A stretch of DNA of 64,000 nt from Beta vulgaris subsp. vulgaris. Taxonomy: Eukaryota > Streptophyta > Magnoliopsida > Caryophyllales > Amaranthaceae. A program made the position numbers and the translations under genes. The notes under the pieces are model-generated. The model was not told the DNA's origin. It worked only from the letters and a program-made list of their open reading frames with translations, and searched no databases. Positions 11,078-25,621 of the stretch are shown one piece after another. The stretch spans positions 52,064,828 through 52,128,827 of the forward strand of contig NC_079209.1 in the NCBI RefSeq assembly GCF_026745355.1, in the 5' to 3' direction. Each line of letters starts with the position of its first letter. Within the stretch, counting starts at the first letter, position 1.

Positions 11078-12030
11078 TCTCTATTACATAAGGGAAGGGG
11101 GGAGCAATGGTGTCCTCTTTTGAAATGCCTATTTCACCCCCCCTCCCCTTCCCTTTCTAAATTACAAAAGGATTGTCAATACCAAAATGGGGGTTCTAAC
11201 AACGCCACCGAAAATTAGATTTCAACATCACTCAAAAATCACTTATATTATGAAACTTTACAAATCACTCATAGAATTGAGAAAATCACAAAAAATCACG
11301 AAAATCACTCAAATGATCATAAACTTTACAAAAACAAATAACTTATAAACTAAAACTAATATACTCGGACGTTAATACATACACAAACATTCACAAAATT
11401 CACTTACAAATCATTGTTCTCAAAAATCATCATCTCTATTATATAAGGGAAGGGGAACTATGGTGTCCCCGAATGAAGAGACTATTTTACCCCTTTTCCT
11501 TTCTAAATTACAAATTCACTTACAAATCAAAGGGAGATTCAAATAAAAATACTAAAAATAAAATTATTTCAATCACTCACAAGTCAATTAATATCATAGA
11601 ATTGCATAATTTACATTATATAAATCATTCAAATGAGTAAACTTTACAAAAAAACAAAAATTACAACAAATGCACTACAACATCAATACATATTCACAAA
11701 AACTTGATTTGAAATCCAAGTGTCAACTTTCTTCACAATATATGAAGTAGTATACTTAATTCAAAAACCAACTAAAAAATTATAATATTAGAAATCATAA
11801 ATAAATTCAATAAAATTTCTATTTTGTTCATAAAATTTAACTTTGAAAAGTAAAAAAAAATGACTGGTGAGAGACTTAAGTGACAGAGACTAAACCAATA
11901 AATTTTGTAACTAAAAACAATTATACTCTGTATGTCTAATGTTCAAATTCTGACTTTTACATACGTCGAAAAAAATCGAGATTCTATCTTAAAAAATATT
12001 CAAGCACGCATCGCGTGTAAAAAATACTAG
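11078..12030 (+). mobile_element. Helitron-like locus with two 5' ends and one 3' end
   Basis: A first 5' end TCTCTATTACATAAGG is at 11078 and a second, TCTCTATTATATAAGG, at 11433; both follow an A and both carry ATGGTGTCC ~25-35 bases in. Only one 3' end exists: hairpin CACGC-ATC-GCGTG (12006-12018), then TAAAAAATACTAG (12018-12030) and a T. The segment from ~11740 to the end is closely similar to the right half of the element at 32712-33481, and 11078-11430 to its left half. It is therefore a nested or recombined pair, not a simple insertion. No coding sequence. Confidence 0.65.
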
Positions 12031-13074
12031 TGATTCCATATCAAACGAGTTATAGAATAATAAAGGTATAATTGATCTGAATCTATCATTGGAGTTGGCA
12101 AAAAGTACAAAGGTTGATTATGTCCATTTTTTTTAAAATTTTTTCGAAGAGAGTTATAAGTACTTAAATAGTCAGAGTGTTATGACGGTTTTGCTAGGTA
12201 AAATTATTATGTTTTGGGAAAAAATTGAGCATCTAGATCCAAGTTCAATTATCTTATTGTTAGGGTGAAGGTTGTGGCCTTAGTGGGCTAACCAAGTGGC
12301 CAATAATTTTATGCACCGTTAGTATGTATGACCTTGACATGCTTCAATCTCACTTAGGGAGTATATTGGAGAAGGCATGCAAAAAGTTTTGAAAAATAAA
12401 CGGTGGCACTAGTTAAGATAATAGATGTATATGCCAATCGCCAAGTATGATGCACATTTAAACAAGGATCATTAATTAAGTTGATTAATTGTATAGTATT
12501 TGGATCTAGTTTTAAATAAGTGATCAAGTATTCAAGTTAGTGCTAGTACACCAAGTATAAAAACATTATCTCATTTTTCCTTTAATTTAAATCTTATTCA
12601 AGTATAAATGATGATATGTAGATCGGATTGTAAAAGTAGCAACTAACAACTAGAAGTAATGACGATCAATAAGAGGGAACAATTAAATTGGAGATGTTAG
12701 GATAATAAACTAAAGAATAAACTCATCATATTAACCACCACAAACTCGAAACTCTTTAACTTTTTTTTTTTTTTTTTTTTGAAAGGTCTAAACTCTTTAA
12801 CTTAACCTTAAAATTTCAATATAAAGTAGCGAGCAATATTATTTAACACTGGAAAATAGGTCAACCAGACAATTTTCCTAAGATCTTCTTATACCAATAT
12901 TATTTTTAAAAGCTTTTTATTGAAAAAAAAATTGTATTTTAATGTCGTTTCTTACAAATTTTCCTTTATAAACTATATACTTCATTAATAATAATAATTC
13001 CCAAAACTTAAAGATAAAGGAAAAATAAAATAGAGAAATATCAAGAAAAAAATGGGTCCCACTCCTGCCTGTAG
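12031..13074. other. Spacer and upstream region of the polymerase gene
   Basis: No gene seen. A poly-T tract lies at 12761-12780. A tiny open frame ATG-GGT-CCC... of nine codons (13052-13081) would precede the polymerase start if transcription began that far upstream. The in-frame stop that closes the polymerase frame on the 5' side is TAG at 13072-13074. Confidence 0.4.
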
Positions 13075-13251
13075 GCAGTAACTGGATTATCCTCTACTTG
13101 TCGCGGCAAACACCATTTATCTCCATTTTCCACCATTCCATTTCTTCCAGAGGTTTATCTCAGGTTTTTTCTCTCCATTCTCTCTCTTCATTCTCCCTTT
13201 CACACACTTTCTCTAATTCTTCAACAAAATTACAACTACCAACTTTCAATA

Positions 13252-16200
13252 ATGTCTTCAACAGCTACTTTTTCTGCTATACCACAAGTTCAAATTCAAA
13301 AACAATGGAGAAAACCATTAAAATCCCACAAAAACTCTACTCAAAGAACACATTTTTCTCTATTTATCCCACTTTCTAACAAACATTTACGCATTCCCAT
13401 GTTTACAGAATCTCCATTATCTTCTTCTTTCCCTTCTACTCTATCTTCACCTTGTTTAAACCCAAAATTGGACAAAAACAGCTTTTTTCAACCTTCACTT
13501 CAATCATCCCAGGTTATTCTGGATTCTCCTGAAGAAGATTTAGCAGAAAAAATTGATGAGAAGTTTAGAAATTCTGAGAAAATTAAGAGTGAAATTCAAT
13601 TAAAAGGTAGAATTTTTATGCAAGATCCTCCTTGGGTGAATACCCTTTTTATGAAAGGTTTTTCTGAGACTAGTAATGGGTTGAGGTTAGAATTTAAGGA
13701 AATTGAGAGAGAAAAGTATAATTTGTTGAGGAGAAGACAGATTAAAGCTGAAACTGAGGCTTGGGAGAATATGGTGGAAGAATATAGGGAGTTTGTGAGA
13801 GAAATGAGGGAGAAGAAATTGGCACCTAATTTGCCACAAGTTAAGGCTTTGTTTTTAGGTTGGTTTGAGCCATTGAAGAAAGCAATTGAGAAGGAGCAGA
13901 AGTTGCAAAGGTCTAGGAAGCAAAAAGCTATTTATGGGTATCATATTGATATGTTGCCTGCTGATAAGATGGCTGTTATTGTGATGCATAAGATGATGGC
14001 TTTGCTTATGGTTGGGAATGAAGCCGGGTGCGTTCGGCTTGTTCAAGCTGCTCTTCAGATTGGTTCTGCAATTGAACAGGAGGTGCATTGTTAATGGCTT
14101 GTGGTTTTGGTTTGAATTGCACAGTTCATGGGTTTTGAATACTTGTGTTTTGAAAATTGAAGTGAAATTTTTGCATTAGTTTATGTTTTAAGTTTATATT
14201 TGGAGATAATTTCATACATTTGCATTTCAATTGTGGCACATTTATAGGGGTATATCTTTGTTAATGTTGATGATGTAATTTTGCATATAAAACCATTGGC
14301 ATCTCTAGAATGTTGCTCTTTAGATAGCATTACTACTGAGTTCTCTTGCATGATTATATTGGTTTCAGTTAATGACTCAATTCCATATACTTGTGTGGAT
14401 TGTGGGAACGTGCATTTTTTATACGATGTGCTCTTTTTTTAGATTACTTCAGTTGAGGCTTGTCACTTAGTTGCTAGAAGTTTATTTGAATGTTTAGCAT
14501 CTAGCTTATCAATTCATATAGCCTATTAGATTTCATTTTTCAGAGAAACAGCAAGTTAGGGGAAGAAGCTCCATGAAATGGGTAGTTTAGGTCTCATATG
14601 TGGTGTCTGGAAGAAGTCCTAGTGGCAAAGGGCTTGTGCTGAATTCTTCAGAACCAATTACCTCTTGCATAAAATGAAGGTCGTGTTCTTTTCGCGTAAA
14701 GAAACTTCAGATAAGTGCCATAAAACTTCAGATAAGTTCCAATAAGGGCTGCCCGTGGTCACTGCAATTCGATACTAAGAAGCTCAGATTTGATCTCATA
14801 AGTTATAATAAGTTCAAATAAGTTTTAGTAAATCAGGGATAGCTCAAATAAGTTCCAAAAAGTTTGGATAAGCGAATTTAGGTGAAAGCAACACACTGTA
14901 AGTAGCATGCCAAAGACATCTTACCGCTTCTTAAGTAATTTGCTGAATATTGCCTCATACCATCTCAGAAGCTCATTGATCTTTCTCTTTAAATATCAAT
15001 GTATGTGGCTAAGTATTTTTTTTTATTATTGAAATAAGGGATCTAGGATGTAGCCTTTTTATAATACCATATTATATTTTGTAGTTGTCCCTTTATTTTT
15101 CATAATAAGTAGACTTAGTTTATCATGTGAGCTTCATGTAATAATCGACGTATTTCTGTCTCTTAAAAAGGATGTTAGAGTAGAGCATCTGGATAAGTTA
15201 GGGTCTTTATGGATAAGTTATGTTCTTGATGGTATATTCACTTTATTGCTCCTCTTTAGGCCATCTGTTTCACACTTCTAGACCTCCTTTAAAAGGGATT
15301 TTTTGCTAAAGAAGTGTCTGCTCATTTCCTTGACTCGGTTGCTTACCATCATTTACAACAATAACCAGCAGTTATATGGGATCGGCTGTTGCTGTCCTTT
15401 TCCCATTTTAGAGAGGAGTTCCTAGCATCTATTTTAAAATGTGCCTCCTATTTTGTCTAACTCATTGTAATCACATAGTTTGGGCTCTGTAGGATTTCTT
15501 TCACCACAGATTTGAAAGGACTTGGGAGTTGGGACAGTGAAGCTTTTGAGACCACAAACCTCCCAATCCTGGATTGTATGGTTATACAATGATGATAGAG
15601 AACCTAGAACTATCGAGAGTGAACTGCTTCATTGCATTTGTCGTGGAGACGTGGATAATATGATCATGTTGGAGTTTCCATGGAAATTTGAATTCTGTTT
15701 GCAATATCTGTTACTCACTTTGTGCCAAAGCTATATTGGCTGTATCTCGAATAAGTCTACTGAAGTTTGTGATGAGAACCATAACGGAACCATGCTTGCC
15801 TGGTTCTCTTTCTCTTCCAGTAAATTTTGATATGTTACCTTTATGATTCTTTTCTTCCCTGAATTATAATTTGATTGATAGAACATTAGAGTTGCATTAT
15901 TTCTGGTCTTTAGATGACATTGCAGATTGTTGAACTAAGTTCTCTTTGCTGTGTGCTTTCTTCTTTTTCATTTTGTACTTTTTGTTCCTTGGTATCAGAT
16001 AAAAATTCACAGTTTCTTGGAGAAAACCAAGAATATACGGAAAAATGCCAGTGACATGCCAGAGGATTTATTAAAGGAAAAGGAGATTCAGCGGAATCGT
16101 GTGAAGAGTTTAGTCAAGAGGAAAAGACTGTTTGAGGCAGCAAAGCTGGTGACAACTGAAGATACGAAGTCATGGAGTCAAGAAACTCAAGCTAAGGTGC

Positions 16201-19200
16201 AATTTTTCTTCCTGTAATACATCTTTAAGACACTAAATCATGTCTTGCCATCTTCTGATTCTGACTCACTATTTGCTTTCCATGATGGTGCAGCTGGGTA
16301 GTCGTCTGATAGAGTTGCTTATAGATACAGCTTATATTCAGATTCCAACTACTCAATCAGCTGACAGTCCCCCTGATGTACGACCTGCTTTTAGGCACAA
16401 ATTCAAAATTTTGAACAATGATCAAGGGTGAGGTGCATCTAATTTCTAAATACTTCATCTTCAGAAAGCTGCATCACCATACACGTAATTTGTGTACTTC
16501 TTTTTTATATTAATTTTGCTGCTGATGAACGCCTTTTGGCACAATTTATGAAGTTTAGTGAATGAAAATTTTATAATTTGCTGCATCACCATTTCTCTGT
16601 CTATGATGATACCTACCTCAAAGGACAATGAAAATTTCATAATGTTGAGGAAGAATGTACATGAGACGTATCATGGGTAGCATCATATCATTGTGGGGCA
16701 GCTTTCTTGAAGAAAGTGGATTTGATTCTAGTATTTCTGTTTGAATAACTTCTCACTCTTTTAACTTTTTCCCCTTTTTTTTGTCTTCTTGAAGACAGCA
16801 AGTGGTGAAAAGATATGGAGTTATAGAATGTGATCCGCTTGTTCTGAAAGGGATTGATAGGAGTGTAAGTTTCTCTTTCATTGTTATCTGACATCTAGAA
16901 AACATCCACAACGCATAAGTGCATGCAGAAGTTTTCCCTCCCCCCTGTTCTTTTACTGTGCTGTATAGCAACATTGCATTAAATCATTAAGTTAAAACTT
17001 GTTTCATCTATATTGAAGTTAAAGGCAAACACATCTGCCTTACCTTATTTATGTTCCATATCTTTAGACTTTGCTCACAGATATTGTAAATTATCATCTG
17101 AAGATAGAGAATGTTCTATATATCAGATGGCCAAGTATTTCTAATGCCTTCAGATCAACTTCAGAATATTGTACATCAGATATGAATGATTCCATTTGAT
17201 TACATAAACTAACGTACTTACTGCCTTTTCTGGACAGGCTCGGTACATGGTCATTCCTTATGTCCCAATGTTGATACCTCCGAAGAATTGGAGAGGGTAT
17301 GAATTCTTCTCTTTTATGAAAATATCCTCAAAAGTTCTTGATAAGTCAGCTCCCATGTAGAATTATGGAAGCTATGTCCCTTTTCTACTGGTGTAAAGAG
17401 CAATGTAACGTAGATTCTCATCCTACTCTGGTTTTCTCACTTCTGAAAAGACTGATCTTCAAGAAATAATCTAATATAAAACCCGAGGAACCTGTGAATA
17501 ATGCTTCCATAAAAACAAAGTGCACATTTGGAAGTTGGATGTACTAGTGAGACTTCAAGAGTATGCAGAAAATAATTCATTATAATTATGATGGGAGATG
17601 TTATTTACTTTTTATAATGGAACACATGGAATGCAATTCTAGTTATAAGGGAATCAAGCGAGGTAGTAACATTGGGATATCCATAATAAGTGAGTGTTTT
17701 AAGTACCATGGGTTGATTTTACAGAGGATCCGATAATTTCGTCATAGGATACAATCAATTGACTTAAATGGAAAGTTGTGGGATATTGTCCAATTGCATT
17801 GTACCTTTAAGGCTAAAAGGAAATTTCTATAGGACGACTTATAGAGCAGTGTTAATATACGTGTTGGAGTGTTAGACATTAATTAGAGATATTAATGCTC
17901 AAAGTTTTACATCGCCAAGTGTGACAGTCAAAGTTTAACTATTAAATAAAAGATTGGGGTAGAGAGCTGCATATCTTGGGATAGATGTGTGGAAATACCT
18001 TAAGTGATAAGATTTCGAAATGGAGATATCTGGAATAAAGTTAGAGTTGCAGAAGTTGCGGGAAAGATGAAAAACCGGTTATGCTTGTTTACATATTTGG
18101 GATTCGACTAGATGACGCATTAGTAAGGATAGCGGAGAGTTGAGATTTTAGAAGGTGACATTTACTAGGATAGACGGTGTTGATACTGATAGAAGGAACT
18201 AGGTTTATAGGAGCATAACAAATGATAGAAGGGAATGGAGGCAGAGGACCTGTTTGGACGACCACCGGATATAACATCTTGACTTATGCAAGCCGACCCC
18301 AATCCTATTGGGATTCTTATTTCTGACATGATACTTGCCAACTACCCCTGAACCTTTTTACCTCTCTTAGTTCTTTTTCAATTTGTCTTTTCGTCGTGTA
18401 TTTAGTAACATAACAATTATCACTACACACACACACACACAACACAAGAATGCTTAGGCGGTTGCAAAATTCTATTCCCTTTTGTACACAAATTACAACG
18501 GGTCTGTTTAAAGCCCCGCCTTTAATAGTCTTTGACTAGTCAGAATAAGGCTGTGTACATCTGAAGTCCCTTGGACCTTGCCACATTGGGATAATAGTTC
18601 CTGTATAAAGAGACTGAATAATAATCATTCAGCTGCTGTCAGCATACATAATTTCTATGATACTATATAGTATATACTTACTGTAAATTAACATCTAAAT
18701 TTTGCTTATTCTCCAGGTATGACAAAGGTGGCTACTTGTTCCTACCTTCTTATGTTATGCGTACACATGGATCAAGAAAGCAACAGGATGCAATGAGGAA
18801 AACTCCACCGCAGCAGATGCAGAAAGTGTTTGAGGTACAGCTGAATAGAGCACCCTTAAGCTTGATATGCATAACGTATTTTCACTTCATAGTTGCTCAA
18901 AAAGTTAAGTAGCTTGGCTTTGTATTTGGGCATGTTTGCAATCATTATTCTTGCTCTCTTTTCTTCTAGATTTTGTTTTGGGTTTGTGTCCCCCGTATCC
19001 TAATTCACGTGGTAATATCCCTAAAGCTCTGTGAATCTGATTTGTGTGCAGCTAATAGTATGTCTATATTTTTCTTTGATAGTTAGACTGATTTCACTAG
19101 GATTAGTTTGTTTTGCATGTTGTCAAGATCAATCCTTGAAACAGATCTCAAATCCACTAGAAATATTTGTGTGGGTGTTCTAAACTTCTAAGTTCTAACT

Positions 19201-19998
19201 GAATGGAATTTAGCTTGTTCTTATTTTTTTCCTTGTTTGTTGGAAAGATAATCGAATGAGCTACTCATCATTAACACAATATCAGTTAGTTTCTGACCTC
19301 AAGATGGAGGGAGGGTTATAACTTATGAGTCTCTCTTATCAACCTTAAGGGAATGCATGCTGACACTCGCTAAACATTTTAGTTGACTATAAATTCATAT
19401 AATGAAGTTTGCAAGCTTGCTTGATATGATTGTAAATATTTTCTAATCATATAGAATAGAAATTTAATCGACCCTTTTATATCTTCTTTAGCTTAATCTT
19501 ACTATCATTTTAGAAAGAAGGGGAAAGGAGACTTCTCTAGTATAATTCTTTCATTAAGGACTAAGGCAGTGAATGAATCTTAACTTTCATGCTCTTATTG
19601 ATTAATTTCTCTACCAAACCCTAAGCAACGTGAGTGTAAAAATGTGAATTTGCTCAGTTATTCCGTTACACACATGTACACCGATGTTCGCAGTTCTGCT
19701 CATTTTGTTTTTGATTCTGAACAAAATAGTTGAAGCTTCATTTAAACTGTTGTGTATCTGCAAAAGGAAAAGAGCATGTGACTGGATAAATAGCCTGAAA
19801 TTTCTCATAACTGTAACGCAGCTGAGTTAGAGCACTCTGTTCAAATTCAAAATATTAATTTTTATGCGGGATGAATCTGAACGACATGACATCGTCAGAG
19901 ATATTTTCTGCTTATATGAATATTTTCAGTAGAAGTATCTGGTGAGTGTTGAGTTACGGCGAAATGTCTTCTGATTTATTACTTATCAATATATATAC

Positions 19999-20035
<37 letters not shown>

Positions 20036-20156
20036 CATATATATATAATATATATATATTATACATATATACATATATAATATATACATATATACATATA
20101 TACATATATTATATATATATATTATATATGTATATATGTATATATGTATATATGTA

Positions 20157-20194
<38 letters not shown>

Positions 20195-20586
20195 TATATA
20201 TATTATATATATATATAATGTATTATTATAATATGTATATATGTATATATGTATATATGTATATATGTATATATGTATATATGTATATATGTATATATGT
20301 AATATGTATATATGTATATATGTATATATATGTATATGTATATATGTATATATGTATATATGTAATATGTATATATATTATATATTATATATATATATAT
20401 GTATGTATATGTGTGTGTGTGTGTGTGTGTCTGTGTGTGTGTGTGTGAGAAACTGGGAACCACTCATTTTTTGTCATTTTAACAAGATTTCGATCATTTC
20501 ACAATGTTTTTGCTCATTTATTACTTTTCTGCTCATTTTAGGAAGTTTTTGTTTATTTTCAGTGGTTCTCACCATAAGAGGGTTCT

Positions 20587-20645
<59 letters not shown>

Positions 20646-23600
20646 AGTTACAGGCTTCTTGGGTTGTAACTCTAACTCTATTCTACATTTGTGCAGGCCT
20701 TGAATACACTTGGAAACACAAAATGGAGAATCAACAGAAAGGTTCTTAGTGTGGTGGAAAGCTTATGGGCTAGTGGGGGCAACATTGGTGGTCTTGTTAA
20801 TTGTGAGGATGTCAGTGCTCCAACTTCTTATTTTCTTATTTTTTTTGTTCAAGCACTTGCTTTTCTTATTATCATCCTTTTGGGTTTCTTTGCCTCTCTA
20901 TTAATGATCGGCAGGTTGACCATTAATTGTCTGGCAGAATATATTTCTTGATTTATTGATTTGATGCTACTTCATGGTCTATGTTGTATTTGGATCTGAT
21001 GCCTTTGTCTTTCTTTCTTTCTCTTTTCAACTGCTTCCTCCTTCCTCTCCAGTGTGTTCATCTAGTTTGAATTTCCACACTTTCAGGTTCCATTGCCTGA
21101 AAAGCCACTGACAGAGGATCCAGCAGAACTTGATACATGGAAGTGGAGTGTGAGGAAAGCAAAGAAAATCAATAGAGAGAGACATGCTTTACGATGTGAC
21201 GTTGAACTTAAACTCTCCGTATGTATTCTCTTTTATCGTTATGTCACATATGATTACTTAATAGCATCAGATAATTGAGTTTATAGGAAGTGGACGCTGA
21301 AATGCAATATTTGCGGTTCATACTCGAATCAGATATAGTATTGGTTTGGCGATTTCACCTACTAAATAAAATGCCTGGTTGGAGTGAAATTTTTTTATTC
21401 CATTATGTAGCGGCGTGTATTATTAAGAAACCAGCCCTCCGTGACATTTTGATATCCATTCAGAATTCCTATATAGTTCCTAGAAATGTCCATAAAGCCA
21501 CTATCTTGAAAACTTGCAAGTTGCAAGTGCTTTATATGGATTTTGACCTATGTAACTTTTAAGGGGTAAGGGTGCATATTGGTAGTCATCCTTCTCTGCT
21601 ATCTTATGGTTACTTTTGTTGGAGGAAATATGATAAGGTTTTTGAAGATAATTCTCTAGTGAAGATTCCTAGATGGGTGAAGAACTGTTTTTAGCTTCAT
21701 TATAAGGTAATCTCATGGGCTTTCTCTGGCATTTCTCCATTAGATATATAGCATTATTGGAGCTCCCTTTCTCTTTTCCCATAATTTTGGTGGATGTATG
21801 ACCCTCCCTCCTTTTAACTTTATTTTTATCAGTGGAGTTAGAAAATTATATAGGACATTGGAATGGATAGAGACCGATAATTGAGTCTTATTGTAAAGCT
21901 GTGGGAAAATAATTTTTGTATGGGTAGTTGTTACCTTGTTGGAATGAGATTGGATTTATTTCTGGGTTTTATCTGTTGATTATATACTAGGTCAATCACG
22001 GATTCTATACAACTTTCCATATAGAAGGAGAAGAGATAAAATTAACTATTTATAGTTTTATACATTATATGAAAGTATTTTTAAGTGACGGCCTGCTTCT
22101 TTTCGCTGGCTTTGTTGTTCCAGGTTGCTCAGAAGATGAGAGATGAGGAAGGATTTTATTATCCTCATAATCTTGATTTCCGTGGCCGAGCTTATCCCAT
22201 GCACCCACATCTAAATCATTTAAGTTCTGATCTGTGCCGAGGCGTGCTTGAGTTTGCTGAAGGACGGCCTTTGGGAAAATCTGGACTACAGTGGCTGAAG
22301 ATACACTTAGCAAATGTGTATGCTGGTGGTGTCGACAAGCTTTCATATGAGGCTCGTGAAGCTTTTGTGGAAAATCATCTGGCTCAAATATTTGACTCAG
22401 CAAGCAATCCTATCTATGGTAATCGATGGTGGTTGACTGCCGAAGATCCTTTTCAATGCTTAGCTGCTTGTATTGATCTATCAGGAGCTCTGAACAGTTC
22501 ATCACCGTATACTTTTATCTCCAATCTTCCAATTCATCAGGTATGTACTCCTTGTGGGAGAACCTCGTTTATCATCATAATTTTCTCTATGGTGTCCTGT
22601 AAGTTCGACAGGCACTCTCTTTTGGTGTTCTTTTGTATTTTACTTAACTGGGAGCTATCTTTACCCGCTGAAGTGGTTTTTCTTTCCCCATAATGTCTTA
22701 TTGTCTTATGCTGTGCACATTTAACTTAGTAAAGTTCTTGTAATTCTGTTATTAAAATTTTTAATTGTGCTTTTGGATAGAGAACAGTCAAGGACTGCTT
22801 GAGTGAGCATGCTTCCATGAGTTGAATTTCTAGGGATCAGAGCTTCATATATTGAAACCCTGGAAATGTTGTTGTCCAAGTTCTTTCAAATGGTGGCTAA
22901 AAATTTGATGTGTATTTTCCTCTTGAAACTTTAGTTTTCCATATCATTGTTGTAGTTAATTTATCATTAGAAGTAGGGCTAATCAAGCTAGTTTATGCTC
23001 ATACCTATATTACACTGGAACACATATATATATACCTGTATGGCCACAACATGGACCTAGGGAATACGTGATTTTGAAATTAAAGGATGCCAACACAACA
23101 AAACAGTTGTTAAAATTTTGACATCTTATTGATTTCTAGAAAAAGAACTTTAAAAGGCTCTTTCCTCTAGAATTTTTTCTAAATCTTCTTTCTTACTATT
23201 ATAGAGAACTTTTTGTAGTGTAACTATAGAAAGTTGAAAATTAGTAGACCAATAATGGAGAATTTGAAGGAGAATCAAGCCATAAAAAAAAATCCCTTTG
23301 TTGCTATGTGTTATATTTGTTGGAACCTTGATGACTATTTTTCTAATTTCCCCTCTTTTTTTCTCCTTATTTTACCACTTTTACTAATTTTTCTTTTTTA
23401 GACTTCCTTTGTTTCTCAGTAAATGAAAGATAGAGAGTGGGGGAAAAACCAAGGAACCTAGAGAGATAAAATTAGGACCACCACAAAATAAGGTAATTAA
23501 AGGAGTGAACCAAAAAACGTAGTGGTCCCCTTTTACTTTTATAGTGGCATATTTGTAATAAAAATGAAAAAAAATTGCCATTTCAAGCTTGGTGTTACTT

Positions 23601-25041
23601 ATTTTGATGTTTCATATAAGGAAAGCGTGTCACTTATTGAGACATGGAGGAAGTATAATCTAGTTGCAGAATTACATTGTCAAGTGCATAAACGTGTCCC
23701 AACTCCCAAATTTATCTTACGCGTTTATGTGAATAGAATAAAGGATATGTCGTGTAGCGTCTCCTAGACACATTGGAGCGCTTGGGACGCACTCTGGTGT
23801 TCGATATCAATATGTGTCAAATATGACACATGCCGACTCTATGGAGTGTCATTAGGTTCATAACTTCATACAAGTCTAGTGTCTATCCATTTCCTTTTCC
23901 TTTATCTTTTTTTGAGAATTATTGTCTAGTTGAGGAAAGGAGCATCGCATGTGGAGTATTCCAAGGACATTATTACATCATATTGCAGAATGTCTTGTCA
24001 TTCGGGATGTGACAATCTATCGCATATCTTACCTGAAATTTTGTTTGTGTTTGAATTCGTTATTTCAGGATGGTTCATGCAATGGCCTACAGCATTATGC
24101 TGCTTTGGGAAGAGATAGTGTACGTCTTCTGTTGATCTTGGTTCCTAAGCCCTAATTTTCTTTTTTCCCCACTTTTCTGAAATGAATTGGACTTTTAGTT
24201 GTATCACTTGTTGTAACACAGTCTTATGTTTGGATGCATAAGAATTATTGTATGATAACTGATAACAAGCAGAGTTTTCATTTAGTTGGTATGTTGCAAT
24301 ATAATTAATGATTAATTCTTGTCTAATTGTTCTCTTTCTGCCGTCTAGGTTGCATAGCCAATATGAAGGAAGGAGAGAACACTGCTGACATTTTTTTAAT
24401 TTATGTTATTCGCTATCTCTCCCCCGTGTCCTTCTTTTCTCCAAGGGAGATGCAGATAGACGAAAGACTCACTACAAAAAATAAATAAATAAAAATGAAT
24501 AAGCTTAATCTTCCTGGCATTGTGTTTATGGTACTGTTGAAAGACGTTCTGTACAAAGTTGTGGTCATTGCTGTTTTACGTAAGCTCTTGAGTGCTAGGG
24601 ATGGATATACTAGACTGCAATTTCTTTTGGTTGTTTGAAATGCCTCCATGTGCTAAATATTTTTTGTTACTTTTCTACAGAAGGAAGCAGCGGCAGTAAA
24701 CTTAGTGGCTGGGGAAAAGCCTGCTGATGTATACTCAGAAATCGCTGCAAGGTAATTATTTAGTTTGCACCATGATTAACATTGCTGCCATAAGAACTTA
24801 ATAATTATACTTTCAGATTTTTCTTTTTTTGTGTGTGTGAATAACTGAATATACACAATTCAATGACATGGAGGGACACATTAAATAATTGAAAGATAAA
24901 TTCATCTAATATTTGTATAAAAGTTATTAGTGGAGGAACCAAAAGAGAAGGAAGAACGAATTACGAATGTAACTTGTATTGGAGTAATGTTTTTATTCAG
25001 AAACATCCTTCTAAAAATGCAATTGAGCTTGTTGGATGGCG

Positions 25042-25076
<35 letters not shown>

Positions 25077-25570
25077 GAAGTGAGTTCATATGAGAATGCA
25101 TACTTACATGAGAAATGAGAATGAATTTTACGCGCTATAACTCTTATGAATTGGTGATGTAACTCTAATAAAAGTGATGTAACTAAAAAAAAAAATATTA
25201 GAAAAAAAATTCAAAAAAAAAAAATTTTTTTGGGCTCAAAATTTTTTTAGAGGGTATAACTCTAATGAACAAGTGTTGTAACTCTAATCCAATCGTGTGG
25301 TTGAGATTCATTCTCATGAGAATGCTCCTTACATGAGAAATGAGAATGAATCTCAACCACACGATTGGATTAGAGTTACAACACTTGTTCATTAGAGTTT
25401 TACCCCCCTAAAAAATTAATTTTTTTTTTTAGAATTTTTTTTCTTCTAATATTCTTTTTTTGGAGTTACATCACTTTTTCATTAGAGTTATATCACTCAT
25501 TCATAAGAGTTATAGCGCGTGAAATTCATTCTCATTTCTCATGTAAGTATGCATTCTCTTATGAACTCAC

Positions 25571-25621
<51 letters not shown>

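Noticed and set aside
13098..13379. 93-codon frame overlapping the polymerase start
   Set aside because: It begins with TTG, not ATG, so it is not a credible AUG uORF.
15522..15830. 102-codon frame in polymerase intron 1
   Set aside because: No similarity recognised, no splice sites that would join it in frame, and exons 1 and 2 join correctly without it.
20128..20669. Open frames across the TA/TG microsatellite
   Set aside because: Pure repeat periodicity (Tyr-Ile-Cys monotony), inside a polymerase intron.
23590..23657. Stowaway right end (GAGACATGGAGGAAGTA)
   Set aside because: It looks like an eroded end but no left partner or TA pair could be found in polymerase intron 9.
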